From Actinomadura sp. NAK00032 (GTDB lineage: Bacteria; Actinomycetota; Actinomycetes; Streptosporangiales; Streptosporangiaceae), in contig NZ_CP054932.1 of NCBI RefSeq assembly GCF_013364275.1, positions 7,316,001 through 7,380,000 on the forward strand: 64,000 nucleotides of DNA, given 5' to 3'. The notes under the pieces were generated by a model. The model was given only the letters and a program-made list of their open reading frames with translations. It had not been told where the DNA came from and searched no databases. Position numbers and translations under genes: made by a program. Of the stretch, positions 53,712 to 62,344 are shown in pieces; within the stretch, counting starts at the first letter, position 1, and every line of letters begins with the position of its first letter.

Positions 53712-54187
53712 GTGGAGTATCTGCTGAGCAACCGGCAAGTCGAGGCCGGGGACCGGTTCGCCGCCATGTCCGAGCTGTTCGACGCGTGGACGTTCCGGCA
53801 CCTGGACGACATCGGGGTGGGCGAGGGCTGGCGGTGCTGGGAGGTCGGCGCGGGCCGGACGAGCGCCTCGCGAACAGCGTCCGGCGCGGGTTCCGCAAGC
53901 TGCTCGCCGAGCGCGGCGCCGACCTCGCCTACGGCCGCACGCTCCCCCGGATCCTGCGGGACGCGGGCCTCGCCGACGTCCGCGCGGACGCGTACTTCCC
54001 GATCGCGTCGCCCGCCTGCGGGGTGCTGGAGACGGCGACCATCCTCCAGGTCGAGGACCGGCTCATCGCCGGCGGCCACGCCACGAGCGGGGAGCTGCGG
54101 CGGCTCCTCGCGGCGATCGCCGCGGACCGTCTCGGCCTCACCCTGGCGCCGCTGATCTCCGCTTGGGGACGGGTTCCCGGCGAATAA
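53712..54187 (+). pseudogene. Internally deleted SAM-dependent methyltransferase gene
   Basis: GTG 53712 opens EYLLSNRQVEAGDRFAAMSELFD...GWRCWEVGAG, the start of a methyltransferase with motif I. Near 53860 the phase changes and the text continues as RRGFRKLLAERGADLAYGRTLPRILRDAGLADV and later PIASPACGVLETATI, the end of the same family. More than 100 residues, including motifs II-III and the AdoMet acidic residue, are missing at the joint. A deletion therefore inactivated this gene. Confidence 0.8.
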
Positions 54188-54215
54188 TGCTTTGCCGCCG
54201 CAAATGCCTGATCTT

Positions 54216-54221
54216 TAGCGT
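54216..54221 (+). promoter_or_regulatory. Probable -10 box (TAGCGT) of the cloverleaf leader
   Basis: TAGCGT fits TANNNT. Transcription 7-8 bases downstream would begin at about 54229, one or two bases before the cloverleaf acceptor stem. Confidence 0.4.
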
Positions 54222-54230
54222 GGACGTGAA

Positions 54231-54303
54231 CAGCGTGTAGCTCAACAGCAGAGCACCGGGCTTCCTCCCGGAGGGCGCGGGGGCGGCACCCGCCACGCTG
54301 GCA
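54231..54303 (+). ncRNA. tRNA-shaped leader element fused to the start codon of the next gene
   Basis: A complete cloverleaf: acceptor CAGCGTG/CACGCTG (54231-54237 with 54294-54300, seven perfect pairs), TA, D arm GCTC-AACAGCA-GAGC, A, anticodon arm CCGGG-cttcct-CCCGG, variable AGGGC, T arm GCGGG-ggcggca-CCCGC, then GCA, whose A is the first base of ATG 54303. Lengths are tRNA-like except for a 6-base anticodon loop, and the T loop lacks TTC, so it is unlikely to act as a normal tRNA. The D-arm text GTAGCTCAACAGCAGAGC is elongator-like and the loop recalls tRNA-Gly(UCC). It probably forms the 5' end of the downstream mRNA. Confidence 0.7.
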
Positions 54304-56492
54304 TGGACGAGGAGCTGCGGGCGAACCCCGGATACGCCGCCGGACAGCTGGCCAAGGCGCTCGCGACCGCGCGGTCGCACGAGGACGCCGAGACGCGGCG
54401 CCGGGCCGAGGCCCGGGTGGACCGCTGGTCGCGCGTGCTCTCCGGCATGCACGACGGGACGCTGCGGATCGGTTCGCGCACCCCCGTCGCCGGGCTGCCC
54501 GCCTGGGTGACGCCCGAGGTCGTCAAGGGCGGCTTCGCCACCGGCGCCCCGGCCGCGGGCGGCGATCTGACCGCCGACGAGCTGGCCGCGGCGCGGCGGG
54601 CCGGGATCCCCGCCGACCGCCGCGCGCTGTTCGCGCACCACCTGACCGACGCCGGGCTGGCCCGCCTCGAAGCGCTGCTCGACAGCGGGCGGTACGAGAT
54701 CGCCCTGCCCGAGGAGGCGGCGCTGCTCACCGTCGCCTGGCTGCTGCGGGCCGGGGACCGGGCGGCGGCACTGGACGTCCTGGAGAGCATCGGGCCGTTC
54801 ACCGACGCGCTGCGGTTCCTGCCGAGGCCCGCCGCGCGGCCGCCCGGCGACGCGACCCTGGTCAGCTGGGAAACGGCCGGCGACGTGCGGCGGCGCCTGG
54901 CGGCCCGGCGCCCGAACCCGGCGATCGCGGCGATGAACGAGGCGCTGACCGTCTGGAACCCGTTCGCGGACGAACTGCTGGCGCACTGGCTGGAGACCGT
55001 CCGGGACGGCCAGATCCTCGCCACGGAACCGGACGGCTGGCGGGACCGCGGCTCCGCCCTGCTCACCCGCTACACGGCCCTCGCCGCCGAGCACACGCTC
55101 TGCACGAAGCACCGCAAGCCCAAGACGAACGCGGCGATCCTGCGCATGTCCCTCGCGGAGGTGCTCGCCGGGCGGCGGCCTTCCCCGCTCCTCCGGCACG
55201 CCATCGACTCGATGGTGGCGAAGCGCGGCGCGCCCGGCGAGGCACGGCACGCCGCCCTGCGCGACCAGCAGGCCGCCCACGCGGCGCGGCCCACGCACCA
55301 CGCGCTGGCGCAGGCCCTGATCGAGCGGCTGGACGCGGTGCCGCAGGACCGGGGCGTCCCGTCCACGGACCCGTTCACCGCGCCCGTCACGCTCGACGGG
55401 CGGGAGGTCGAGCTTCCCGACCGCCTCCGCACCATGGTCGACAGGGCGCTGGAGGCACCGGTCAGCACGCTCGCCGAGCGCGGGATCGTCCGGTCGGCGG
55501 AGGTGCTGGCGGACCTGGTGCCGCAGCTGGTGGCGTCCACGACGGCGCTCTCCTACCCGGACCCGGTGCTGCGCACGCTGATGACGGCCGTCCACCGGGC
55601 GTTCCGGAACCGGCGGTCGCTGCTCCTGCTGAACCTGGAGCACCAGGTGCGGATGGGCGAACTCCCCTGGGTCGAGGCCGTCCGGAAGTACCGGCGGACG
55701 GACGGTGCCGCGCAGGAGAACGCGCACACCGTGCTGACGCAGCTCGGCGGCCTGACGCTGCACGCCTTTCCGGGAACGGCCATCCCCAACCCGATGGTCG
55801 GCCAGCTCTCGGCACTCGCCCGGCAGGCCGGCGCCGACGCCCCGTTCGTCGAGGAACTCGCCGCCGACATCTTCATGGGCACGTTCACGCGCAAATTCCT
55901 GAAGGCCGCGAAACTGGCGGGCGAACTCCTTGAGGGCACGCTTTACGCGCGCTACTACGGCATCGATTACGCGGCCGTCGGTTCAATGCGCGATGGATTC
56001 GACAAGCTCTGCGTGAAGCGGGCGGGGACCCCTGGCAGCGGACCGGGGAGCTGGGTGGCCGCCAACGGAATGGTGATCGAGCAGGCGCAGATCCTCACCA
56101 CGCACAACCTGGCCGTGCTCGTCCACCCGATCGGCGTCACCCCCCTGGACGGCTGGGACGACCTCGCCCGCCGCGCGTTCGTCGCCACGCACCGCCTGGT
56201 GCGGCGGCTCCAGGGCAACCCGCGCCCGCTGCGCACCGTCAAGGACGCCGCCTACGCCTGGCGCCAGACCGTCTTCTACCTGGCGCTCTGCAGCCTGAAG
56301 GAGCAGGTCTCCGCCATCGCCTGGATGCAGGACGAACTGGACCGGCAGCCGGCGCACACCGTCCGGCGGCTCGACCCCGTGCTGGCCGGGCTGCGGCACG
56401 TCCTGGCCGGCGGCACCCTGGACACCGGGTCGGCCGCGCACACCCGCCGCCTCCTCGGCTGGTCCACGACCGGCCACTGGATGGCCACCTGA
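54303..56492 (+). CDS. Unrecognised 729-residue protein behind the tRNA-like leader
   Basis: ATG 54303 directly follows the cloverleaf; no Shine-Dalgarno sequence is free, since GAGG-like bases lie within the structure. The protein is mostly helical: MDEELRANPGYAAGQLAKAL at the start, LCTKHRKPKTNAAILRMSL in the middle, HTVLTQLGGLTLHAFPGTAIPNP and FVEELAADIFMGTFTRKFLKAA followed by LYARYYGIDY towards the end. HKRPK-like basic and Cys residues around 270 could bind nucleic acid, but no family was recognised. The coupling of a tRNA mimic and this product suggests regulation by tRNA-binding factors or autogenous control (inference). Confidence 0.8.
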   Translation: MDEELRANPGYAAGQLAKALATARSHEDAETRRRAEARVDRWSRVLSGMHDGTLRIGSRTPVAGLPAWVTPEVVKGGFATGAPAAGGDLTADELAAARRAGIPADRRALFAHHLTDAGLARLEALLDSGRYEIALPEEAALLTVAWLLRAGDRAAALDVLESIGPFTDALRFLPRPAARPPGDATLVSWETAGDVRRRLAARRPNPAIAAMNEALTVWNPFADELLAHWLETVRDGQILATEPDGWRDRGSALLTRYTALAAEHTLCTKHRKPKTNAAILRMSLAEVLAGRRPSPLLRHAIDSMVAKRGAPGEARHAALRDQQAAHAARPTHHALAQALIERLDAVPQDRGVPSTDPFTAPVTLDGREVELPDRLRTMVDRALEAPVSTLAERGIVRSAEVLADLVPQLVASTTALSYPDPVLRTLMTAVHRAFRNRRSLLLLNLEHQVRMGELPWVEAVRKYRRTDGAAQENAHTVLTQLGGLTLHAFPGTAIPNPMVGQLSALARQAGADAPFVEELAADIFMGTFTRKFLKAAKLAGELLEGTLYARYYGIDYAAVGSMRDGFDKLCVKRAGTPGSGPGSWVAANGMVIEQAQILTTHNLAVLVHPIGVTPLDGWDDLARRAFVATHRLVRRLQGNPRPLRTVKDAAYAWRQTVFYLALCSLKEQVSAIAWMQDELDRQPAHTVRRLDPVLAGLRHVLAGGTLDTGSAAHTRRLLGWSTTGHWMAT

Positions 56493-56691
56493 CCACCCGG
56501 GATCCGGACCACCTGTTACCTGAAATTCGGCGACCCGATATCAGGTTCCACCCACCCGAACGTCGTCCAAAAAGGCATGACCGTGCAGGTAGGCGGCATA
56601 TCGCGCGACGATATTGACCAGACTTGACCAAAACCAATATTCTGCCGCAGACCCCGCAGCCATCCTTTGCATGAGGAAGGTCCTCATCGTC

Positions 56692-57081
56692 ATGCCTGCC
56701 AACGACGACCCGGATGAGTTCCTGGCGAATCTGGACAAAGAGGCCAAGGGGAAGCTCAAGAAGTACCGGCAGCTGCGCACCGACCTGGCACAACTCGAGG
56801 CCACGGCCGTCTCCGACGACGAGACGGTGACCGTGACCGTCCTGCCCGGCGGCGCGGTCAAGGACATCAAGCTCTCCGCCCGCGCCATGCGCAAGCAGAG
56901 CCCGGAGCTCGAAGAGCTGCTGCTCACCACGATCCAGCAGGCGTCCGCGCAGGTCGCGCGGCAGCTGGCCGAGCGCGTCCAGGAATCGGTCGGCGACGCC
57001 TTCGACGTGGTGGGCATGGTCAACGCCCGCCTCCCGGAGATCTCCCTCGACGACGACCCCCCGCGCCGGGAGGGCCGATGA
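56692..57081 (+). CDS. YbaB/EbfC-family nucleoid-associated protein
   Basis: 129 residues from ATG 56692 (GGAAGG 11 bases upstream; ATG 56671 is in frame). VTVTVLPGGAVKDIKLSARAMRKQ and ELEELLLTTIQQASAQVA (in pieces) match the YbaB tweezers fold that binds DNA as a dimer. Actinobacterial paralogues of this kind sit in operons with WXG-like proteins rather than with recR. Ends in an ATGA overlap with the next gene; it heads a four-gene coupled operon. Confidence 0.82.
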   Translation: MPANDDPDEFLANLDKEAKGKLKKYRQLRTDLAQLEATAVSDDETVTVTVLPGGAVKDIKLSARAMRKQSPELEELLLTTIQQASAQVARQLAERVQESVGDAFDVVGMVNARLPEISLDDDPPRREGR

Positions 57082-57514
57082 CCGAGTTCGGCGTCGAGAA
57101 GAGCGCCCTCCGCACCGCCGCCAAGACCATCGGGCCGACGTCGACGACGGCCTGTGGGGCCTGCTCGGCAAGGCCGTCGGCCTGCCGGGCAGGTACCGGG
57201 AACTGGCCGAGTCGATCTCCATGTCGCTGGACGACATCGCCGAGTTCCTCACGAGGTCGGCGCCGGGCCAGAAGATGATCGGCAAGGGCGGCAAGGCGAT
57301 CGACTACGTGCCCGGCGCTCCCTACCGCCTCACCGGATCCCGGCTCTCGGGCGCCGTGGAGGGCGCCGCGCGGGAGGGCGCGATCAAGGGCGGCGGCTGG
57401 GCCGCCGACCAGGGAATCGGCATCCTCAACGGCGGATCCGACGACGGCGGCTCCGGCGGAAAGAGCATTGAAGAACTGCTCAATCCAGGGACCCCCATCG
57501 ACGGAGAGCCATGA
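57078..57514 (+). pseudogene. WXG-like partner gene broken by a frame change near 57120-57140
   Basis: Starts TEFGVEKSALRTAAKTIG at ATG 57078, then the good coding text continues in another phase as VDDGLWGLLGKAVGLPGRYRELAESISMSLDDIAEFL and a Gly/Ala-rich, acidic C-terminus to 57514. About 145 codons if the shift is repaired. The N-terminus recalls small secreted WXG/ESX-type helical proteins. The downstream start ATG overlaps its stop (ATGA), so the operon order is intact. Either decay or base-calling error. Confidence 0.65.
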
Positions 57515-57936
57515 CCATCGACGCTGAACCGCTTCGCGAACAACGCGGCCGGAAGCCGGGCCCGGAAGGCGGCGGGCTCGTCTTGCGGCTCTCCGGCGGG
57601 CACGGCCCTGCCACGCTGAAATGCGCCATCGATGACGAACCTGTGCCCGGCGGCTGGGGCGACTGGTACTACCGGATGCCGCCGGGCAGGCACCGGCTCA
57701 CCGTCGACGGCGCTCCCCCGCTGCGCCTGGACATCGACGTCCAGCCCGGAACCGTCACCGATATCGAGGTCCAGTACAACGAATCCGGGCCTGCTCCCTT
57801 CAGCGTGCGGCTGGCGCGCCAGCCGGCCCAGGCCCTGCGCGTCCACTTGCTCCCGGCCCTCTTCGTCTTGAGCATCGGCGTGGTGGACGCTGTGCTGATG
57901 GGCGGCCTGATCCTGCTCAGAAGGACGCTGGCATGA
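57511..57936 (+). CDS. Tail-anchored beta-domain protein, paralogue A
   Basis: 141 residues. A soluble beta-rich domain with DDEPVPGGWGDWYYRMPPGRHRLTV (in pieces GGWGDWYYRMPPG) is followed by one C-terminal membrane helix HLLPALFVLSIGVVDAVLMGGLIL and LLRR. The same layout and the WGxWxYxxPPG motif recur in the next gene. Linked by ATGA overlaps on both sides. Confidence 0.75.
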   Translation: MTIDAEPLREQRGRKPGPEGGGLVLRLSGGHGPATLKCAIDDEPVPGGWGDWYYRMPPGRHRLTVDGAPPLRLDIDVQPGTVTDIEVQYNESGPAPFSVRLARQPAQALRVHLLPALFVLSIGVVDAVLMGGLILLRRTLA

Positions 57937-58379
57937 GCGCGGTGAGCGCCGAGCCTCCGGCAGGGCATGGCGCGCTCGAACTGCGGTCCACGAGATCCGT
58001 CCTGCTCGCCGCGTGGAGCAGGAACCCAGCGAGGACCATGCAGGCCAACGAGCCGCAGGGAGCCATCGACGGAACACCGGTCGCCTTCGGCTGGGGAAGG
58101 TGGCACTACCCCCTGCCTCCGGGCGAGTACGAGTTCACCGCCTGGACCCGTCACCAGAAGCCGGAGGACGCAGTGCGAACCACGGTGGAGATCCGCGAAG
58201 GGCAAGTGACCCGCCTCGACTACGTCACCTCCCTCACCTCGCTCCGGCCCTCGGCACTGGGACCGCCGCCGCAGCCGCTCCCCGGCCGCCGGGCGCCCCT
58301 CTACCGCTTCCTGATCATCGCAGCGCTGATCCTGCTTCCCGGGGCCATCGGCACCGTGATCGGAATCCTGACCGGCTGA
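57933..58379 (+). CDS. Tail-anchored beta-domain protein, paralogue B
   Basis: 148 residues. IDGTPVAFGWGRWHYPLPPGEYEFTAWTR (in pieces FGWGRWHYPLPPGEYEF) parallels paralogue A. C-terminal helix RFLIIAALILLPGAIGTVIGIL anchors it. Last gene of the operon. Function unknown; a membrane-attached partner for the YbaB/WXG-like proteins is the context-based guess. Confidence 0.75.
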   Translation: MSAVSAEPPAGHGALELRSTRSVLLAAWSRNPARTMQANEPQGAIDGTPVAFGWGRWHYPLPPGEYEFTAWTRHQKPEDAVRTTVEIREGQVTRLDYVTSLTSLRPSALGPPPQPLPGRRAPLYRFLIIAALILLPGAIGTVIGILTG

Positions 58380-58528
58380 GCGGGCCGGGGGCGGTTACGT
58401 TGTGTGAGGTTCGCTGGGTGCGGTAGGCGGGTTGCGTGCGTGCAAGGGTTCGTGACCGGAGTGTGCGGGGTGCGTCAGGGTGGGGTTGTTCCACTTCCAC
58501 GTCCTACTTCGACTTGGTCTGAGAACTC

Positions 58529-59086
58529 ATGTTCGCTTACAGCCCGACACGGAGACGTGAAGCCAACGCCGCCATGAACGCACCTGACGCGTGCTCGGGG
58601 GGACTGCTGCCGCCCCCCGCGCCATCGCTGGAACTCGGGGGCCCGTCCGCCTGGCACAACGGCAAGGCCTCGTCGGGGCGGCTCATCGGGGAGATCGACC
58701 TGGCGGCGACGCCGCCGGCCGTGCGGCTCGCCCGGTCCTACGTGCGGGAGCTCGTCGGACAGCACTTCGGCGCCGATCGGACGGAGCTCGGCGACCTCGA
58801 ACTGCTGACCAGCGAGGCCGTGACCGGGTCGGTGCTGCACGGCCGGCCGCGGCGGAACGGGACGATCACGCTGTCGGTGCTGCACCTGGACCGGTACGTC
58901 CGGGTCGAGGTCACCGACGGCGGGCCGGCGCCCGGGAGCGCGGAGGACGCGCACCTGCCGATGCGGGGGCGCGGGCTCGCGGTGCTCAAGGCGCTCGCCG
59001 CCGACTTCGGCGCCCACCGGGACCGCGGCGGGACGTTCACGTTCTGGTTCGGGGTGGGCGTGCGGAACGAGTGGCGGCTGCCGTGA
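58529..59086 (+). CDS. RsbW-like ATP-binding protein (GHKL fold)
   Basis: 185 residues from ATG 58529 (ATG 58574 is possible; neither has a clear ribosome site). LELLTSEAVTGSVLHG (N-box position; the Asn is replaced by Gly/Ser), VRVEVTDGGPAPG (Asp-x-Gly) and MRGRGLAVLKALAADFG (G-box). Anti-sigma kinase-type switch protein. The missing N-box Asn suggests impaired ATP/Mg binding. Confidence 0.8.
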   Translation: MFAYSPTRRREANAAMNAPDACSGGLLPPPAPSLELGGPSAWHNGKASSGRLIGEIDLAATPPAVRLARSYVRELVGQHFGADRTELGDLELLTSEAVTGSVLHGRPRRNGTITLSVLHLDRYVRVEVTDGGPAPGSAEDAHLPMRGRGLAVLKALAADFGAHRDRGGTFTFWFGVGVRNEWRLP

Positions 59087-59240
59087 CGGCACCGGCGCGG
59101 GCGGTCCAGGCGGGCGGGGGCCTCCTGGACGCCCCGGGGTGGCATTGACGGCCGTGCTGCTCGCCGCCGTTCGCCCGCCCTCGGTGGCCGGCGCTTCGCT
59201 AGGATCGAGGCGTCGACAATTGCCACCGCGAGGGCGAGCG

Positions 59241-60278
59241 ATGACAGCGGACGGTGCGCCGAGGTCCCTCTCCGACATCACCAGGGACATGGGCCTCAAC
59301 ATGTCCGACGTGGCGGCCTTCTCCGGGCTCGACGAGAGCACGGTCTTCCGGCTGTGGGACAACACCGGATGGCTGGACCGGATCAGCGGGCGGTCCCTGC
59401 AGAGCCTGATGTCGTCCGTCCCGGGGATCGCCGAGTACTCGATGGCGCACGCCGTCCGCAAGAGGCGGGACGGGCTCGTCGGCGACCTGCACGACGAAGG
59501 GCTCGCGGTCGATCTGGGCGCCCTGGAGAGGTCACCCATCGCGCAGCAGCATCTGCTGAACGCGCTGGAGGCCGCGCTGCACATCGTGCGCGGGCAGGCG
59601 ACGCAGAAGACGTCGTCCTTCATCGCCCGGTTCTGGGGCCAGGAGCAGGACCGCGCGCTCGAAGCCATCTACTCGACCGACCACGGGCTCCTGCAGGACC
59701 CGCAAAAGCTCTTCGACGCGTCCGTCGACCTGGCCCCCCGCCTGAACCGCAAGACCTACTCGTTCCATTCGATCCTGGCGCTGAACATCCTCACGCACCA
59801 GGTCAGCAAGGTGACGGAGCTGGAGGCCCACCTCGGCTTCGAGGTCCCCGGGCGCCAGGCCGCGTTCATGATGCGCGGCGTCGTGATGGGCTCCCTGATC
59901 GGCGCGAACGACTTCGAGCTCGCCGAGCGGTACCGCCGGGAGCTCGACGCGACGCCCGTGTACGCGGCGCTGGAGGAATGGGCGTTCCCGACCTACACCA
60001 GAGACGGCCGGATCAGCAGCGACTTCACCTTGCCGAGCTCCCTGTCGCTGCGCAATACGGCCACCGAGGTGCTGCGCGAGATAGCGGTGTACAACGACGC
60101 CTACCTGTACTACCTGGCGTCGACGTACATTCCGCTGGCGTTGAAGCGCGACCCCGCGTTCGGCGGCAGGCTCGCCGAGCTCGTCCAGGCACTCGAGCTG
60201 CGCGGGGCCGACTGCCGGGACAGAACGACCAGACAGACCTGCAACGCGCTGGTCCGGCGGCTCAAGGGTCTCGCCTGA
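59241..60278 (+). CDS. Helix-turn-helix protein with helical repeat body
   Basis: 345 residues from ATG 59241 (GAGGGCGAG upstream). MGLNMSDVAAFSGLDESTVFRLWDN has helix-turn-helix character. The body (LEAALHIVRGQATQ, YSTDHGLLQDPQKLFDASVDLAPRLN, LGFEVPGRQAAFMMRGVVMGSL) is helical and resembles uncharacterised actinobacterial regulators. TAGGAT at 59200-59205 is a possible -10 box (leader about 30 bases). Confidence 0.7.
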   Translation: MTADGAPRSLSDITRDMGLNMSDVAAFSGLDESTVFRLWDNTGWLDRISGRSLQSLMSSVPGIAEYSMAHAVRKRRDGLVGDLHDEGLAVDLGALERSPIAQQHLLNALEAALHIVRGQATQKTSSFIARFWGQEQDRALEAIYSTDHGLLQDPQKLFDASVDLAPRLNRKTYSFHSILALNILTHQVSKVTELEAHLGFEVPGRQAAFMMRGVVMGSLIGANDFELAERYRRELDATPVYAALEEWAFPTYTRDGRISSDFTLPSSLSLRNTATEVLREIAVYNDAYLYYLASTYIPLALKRDPAFGGRLAELVQALELRGADCRDRTTRQTCNALVRRLKGLA

Positions 60279-60319
60279 GCCGGACGCCGGACACGGCCGC
60301 ACGACGAAATGGGGAGCCG

Positions 60320-61075
60320 GTGGAGGACTCGGCGCAAGCCATCGCGAATCTGACGCGTGAAAGGTGGGAGGCCAACGCGCAGTACTGGGTCAAGGTCATC
60401 AGGGAGCGCCGCGACCGCTACCGGACCGAGCTGACCGACGCGGCCGTCCTCGACGCCGTCGGGCCCTGCGCCGGCCTGGAGATCCTGGACGCGGGGTGCG
60501 GCGAGGGCTACCTGTCCCGCGCGCTCGCCGAGATGGGCGCCGAGGTGACCGGCGTGGACGCGGCGCAGGGCCTCATCGACGCGGCGGCGTCCCTCCCGTC
60601 CCCCGGCGCGACCTTCACCCGCGCCAGCGTCGACGACCTCCCCATGGAGGACGGCCGGTACGACGTCGTCCTGTGCAACCACCTGTTCAGCCATGTGCAC
60701 GACCCGGCGCGCGCGATCGGCGAGTTCGGGCGGGTGCTGAAGAGCGGCGGGCGGCTGGTCCTGCTGACGCTGCACCCCTGCTTCTACGTGGAGAACTCCG
60801 AGCAGGGCGCGATGAACAGCGTCCCGGCGGCGCAGTACTTCGCGTCCCGCGGCGTCGACCAGCGGTTCCTGGTGGACGGCCTGGAGTCCCCCTCGCTCAT
60901 CACGAGCTGGCTCCGGCCGCTGGAGTACTACGCTGGAACGCTCCGAGACGCCGGATTCGTCATCGCGGACCTGCGCGAACCGCACCCCACGCCGGAGCAG
61001 CTGCGCGACGACCCGTGGTGGCGCAAGGGCTTCCCCACGGCGATGTTCATGCTCCTGATCGCGGAGCGCCGCTAG
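60320..61075 (+). CDS. Class I SAM-dependent methyltransferase
   Basis: 251 residues from GTG 60320 (GGGGAG 3-8 bases upstream). Motif I LEILDAGCGEGYLSRAL, motif II VTGVDAAQ, DLPMEDGRYDVVLCNHLFSHV, motif post-I FGRVLKSGGRLVLLTLHP. Methyltransf_11 type; acceptor unknown. The stop TAG at 61073 is part of the -10 box of the next gene. Confidence 0.9.
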   Translation: MEDSAQAIANLTRERWEANAQYWVKVIRERRDRYRTELTDAAVLDAVGPCAGLEILDAGCGEGYLSRALAEMGAEVTGVDAAQGLIDAAASLPSPGATFTRASVDDLPMEDGRYDVVLCNHLFSHVHDPARAIGEFGRVLKSGGRLVLLTLHPCFYVENSEQGAMNSVPAAQYFASRGVDQRFLVDGLESPSLITSWLRPLEYYAGTLRDAGFVIADLREPHPTPEQLRDDPWWRKGFPTAMFMLLIAERR

Positions 61076-61085
61076 AGTCGCCCGC
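61073..61085 (+). promoter_or_regulatory. Probable -10 box of a leaderless promoter, overlapping a stop codon
   Basis: TAGAGT at 61073-61078 ends 7 bases before ATG 61086 and contains the stop codon of the upstream gene. It is identical in sequence and spacing to the box of hsdM. Confidence 0.5.
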
Positions 61086-61670
61086 ATGGACGACGTGCCC
61101 GCCGAACTCGCCGAGCATCCGGACCGGCTCCGGTGGAACGGCAAGTACGGCGGCGCCCCGGCGCTGTCGTCCGCCCATCCGCTGGCGGAGCGGGCGCTGG
61201 CGCTGCCGATGCCGGACGGCGCGGTGCTCGACCTGGCGTCGGGGCCGTCCGGCAGCGCGCTGCTGGCCGCCGGGGCCGGACGCCGCGTCACGGCCGTCGA
61301 CATCTCGGAGGTCGCGCTCGGCCGGCTCGGCGCGGAGGCCCGGCGGCGCGGCGTCGCACCGCTGATCACCCTCGTCCAGGCCGACCTCGGGACGTGGCGG
61401 CCGCCGCACGCCTACGCGCTCGTCCTGTGCACGGGGTTCTGGGACCGCGCCGTCTTCGGGCGCGCGGCCGGGGCCGTCCTGCCCGGCGGCCTGCTCGGCT
61501 GGGAGGCGTTCACCGAGGACGCCCGCCTCGACCGGCCGGGCATGCCCGCCGAATGGTGCCTCGCGCCCGGCGAGCCCGCCTCGCTGCTGCCGGCCGGCTG
61601 CACCGTCCTCGACCAGGCCGACGTCGCGGCCGCCCGCAAGCGCCGCCTCCTCGCCCGCTTCCCCGGCTGA
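61086..61670 (+). CDS. Class I SAM-dependent methyltransferase, small
   Basis: 194 residues. RLRWNGKYGG, then motif I AVLDLASGPSGSALLAA, motif II VTAVDISEVAL, VQADLGTW and LPGGLLGWEAFTED. Tellurite-resistance/TehB-like layout. No Shine-Dalgarno sequence, consistent with the leaderless promoter. Confidence 0.88.
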   Translation: MDDVPAELAEHPDRLRWNGKYGGAPALSSAHPLAERALALPMPDGAVLDLASGPSGSALLAAGAGRRVTAVDISEVALGRLGAEARRRGVAPLITLVQADLGTWRPPHAYALVLCTGFWDRAVFGRAAGAVLPGGLLGWEAFTEDARLDRPGMPAEWCLAPGEPASLLPAGCTVLDQADVAAARKRRLLARFPG

Positions 61671-61765
61671 CACCTCCCGGCGCGGGCCTGCTGACCTGCG
61701 TCGAACGCTTTGCCCCGCCCGTCGGCAATTCCCGGGTGTACGGCGAGCCATGGACGAGGAGGGTC

Positions 61766-62344
61766 ATGACATCTGATCCGGATGACGCGGAGTTGATCGC
61801 CCGGTCGCTCGACGGCGACCAGGACGCCTTCGTCGAGGTGGTCCGGCGCCACGAGGGCGCGGTGGGCGCCTACCTCGCGCGGCGGGCCGGCCGGGAGACC
61901 GCCGAGGACCTGCTCGGCGAGGTGTGGGTCGCGGCGTTCACGTCCCGCGCGGCCTACGACCGCGCGTTCACCGACGCCCGGCCGTGGCTGGTCGGCGTCG
62001 CGCACAACATGCTCCGGCGGCACTGGCGGTCCCGCCGGGTCGAGGAGCCGCTGGCGGACGAGGCCGGCGCGGCGCCGGGCTGGGACCCGTGGGCCGCTGT
62101 GGACGACCGCGTCGACGTCAGGTCGGCGCTGCGCGGCGCCCTCGCGGGGCTGCGGCCGCAGCAGCGGGAGATCGTGACCCTGGTCGCCTGGGAGGACCTG
62201 ACCGTCGCGGACGCGGGCCGGGCGATCGGCGTCCCGCCCGGGACCGCGCGCCGCTACCTGCACGAGGCGCGCATGGCGCTGCGGAACGCCCCGGAGATCG
62301 CCGCGCTGCTGACCGAGCACAACTCGATGAAGGGGGCCAGCTGA
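61766..62344 (+). CDS. ECF RNA polymerase sigma factor
   Basis: 192 residues from ATG 61766 (GAGGAGGG upstream). Sigma2: DAFVEVVRRHEGAVGAYLARR, AEDLLGEVWVAAF, YDRAFTDARPWLVGVAHNMLRRHWR; sigma4: LRPQQREIVTLVAWEDLTVADAGRAIGVPPGTARRYLHEAR (in pieces). Coupled by a TGATG overlap to the following anti-sigma-like gene. Confidence 0.95.
   Translation: MTSDPDDAELIARSLDGDQDAFVEVVRRHEGAVGAYLARRAGRETAEDLLGEVWVAAFTSRAAYDRAFTDARPWLVGVAHNMLRRHWRSRRVEEPLADEAGAAPGWDPWAAVDDRVDVRSALRGALAGLRPQQREIVTLVAWEDLTVADAGRAIGVPPGTARRYLHEARMALRNAPEIAALLTEHNSMKGAS

Noticed and set aside
54231..54303. Functional tRNA-Gly gene
   Set aside because: Anticodon loop has six bases and the T loop lacks the TTC signature; its 3' end runs into a start codon.
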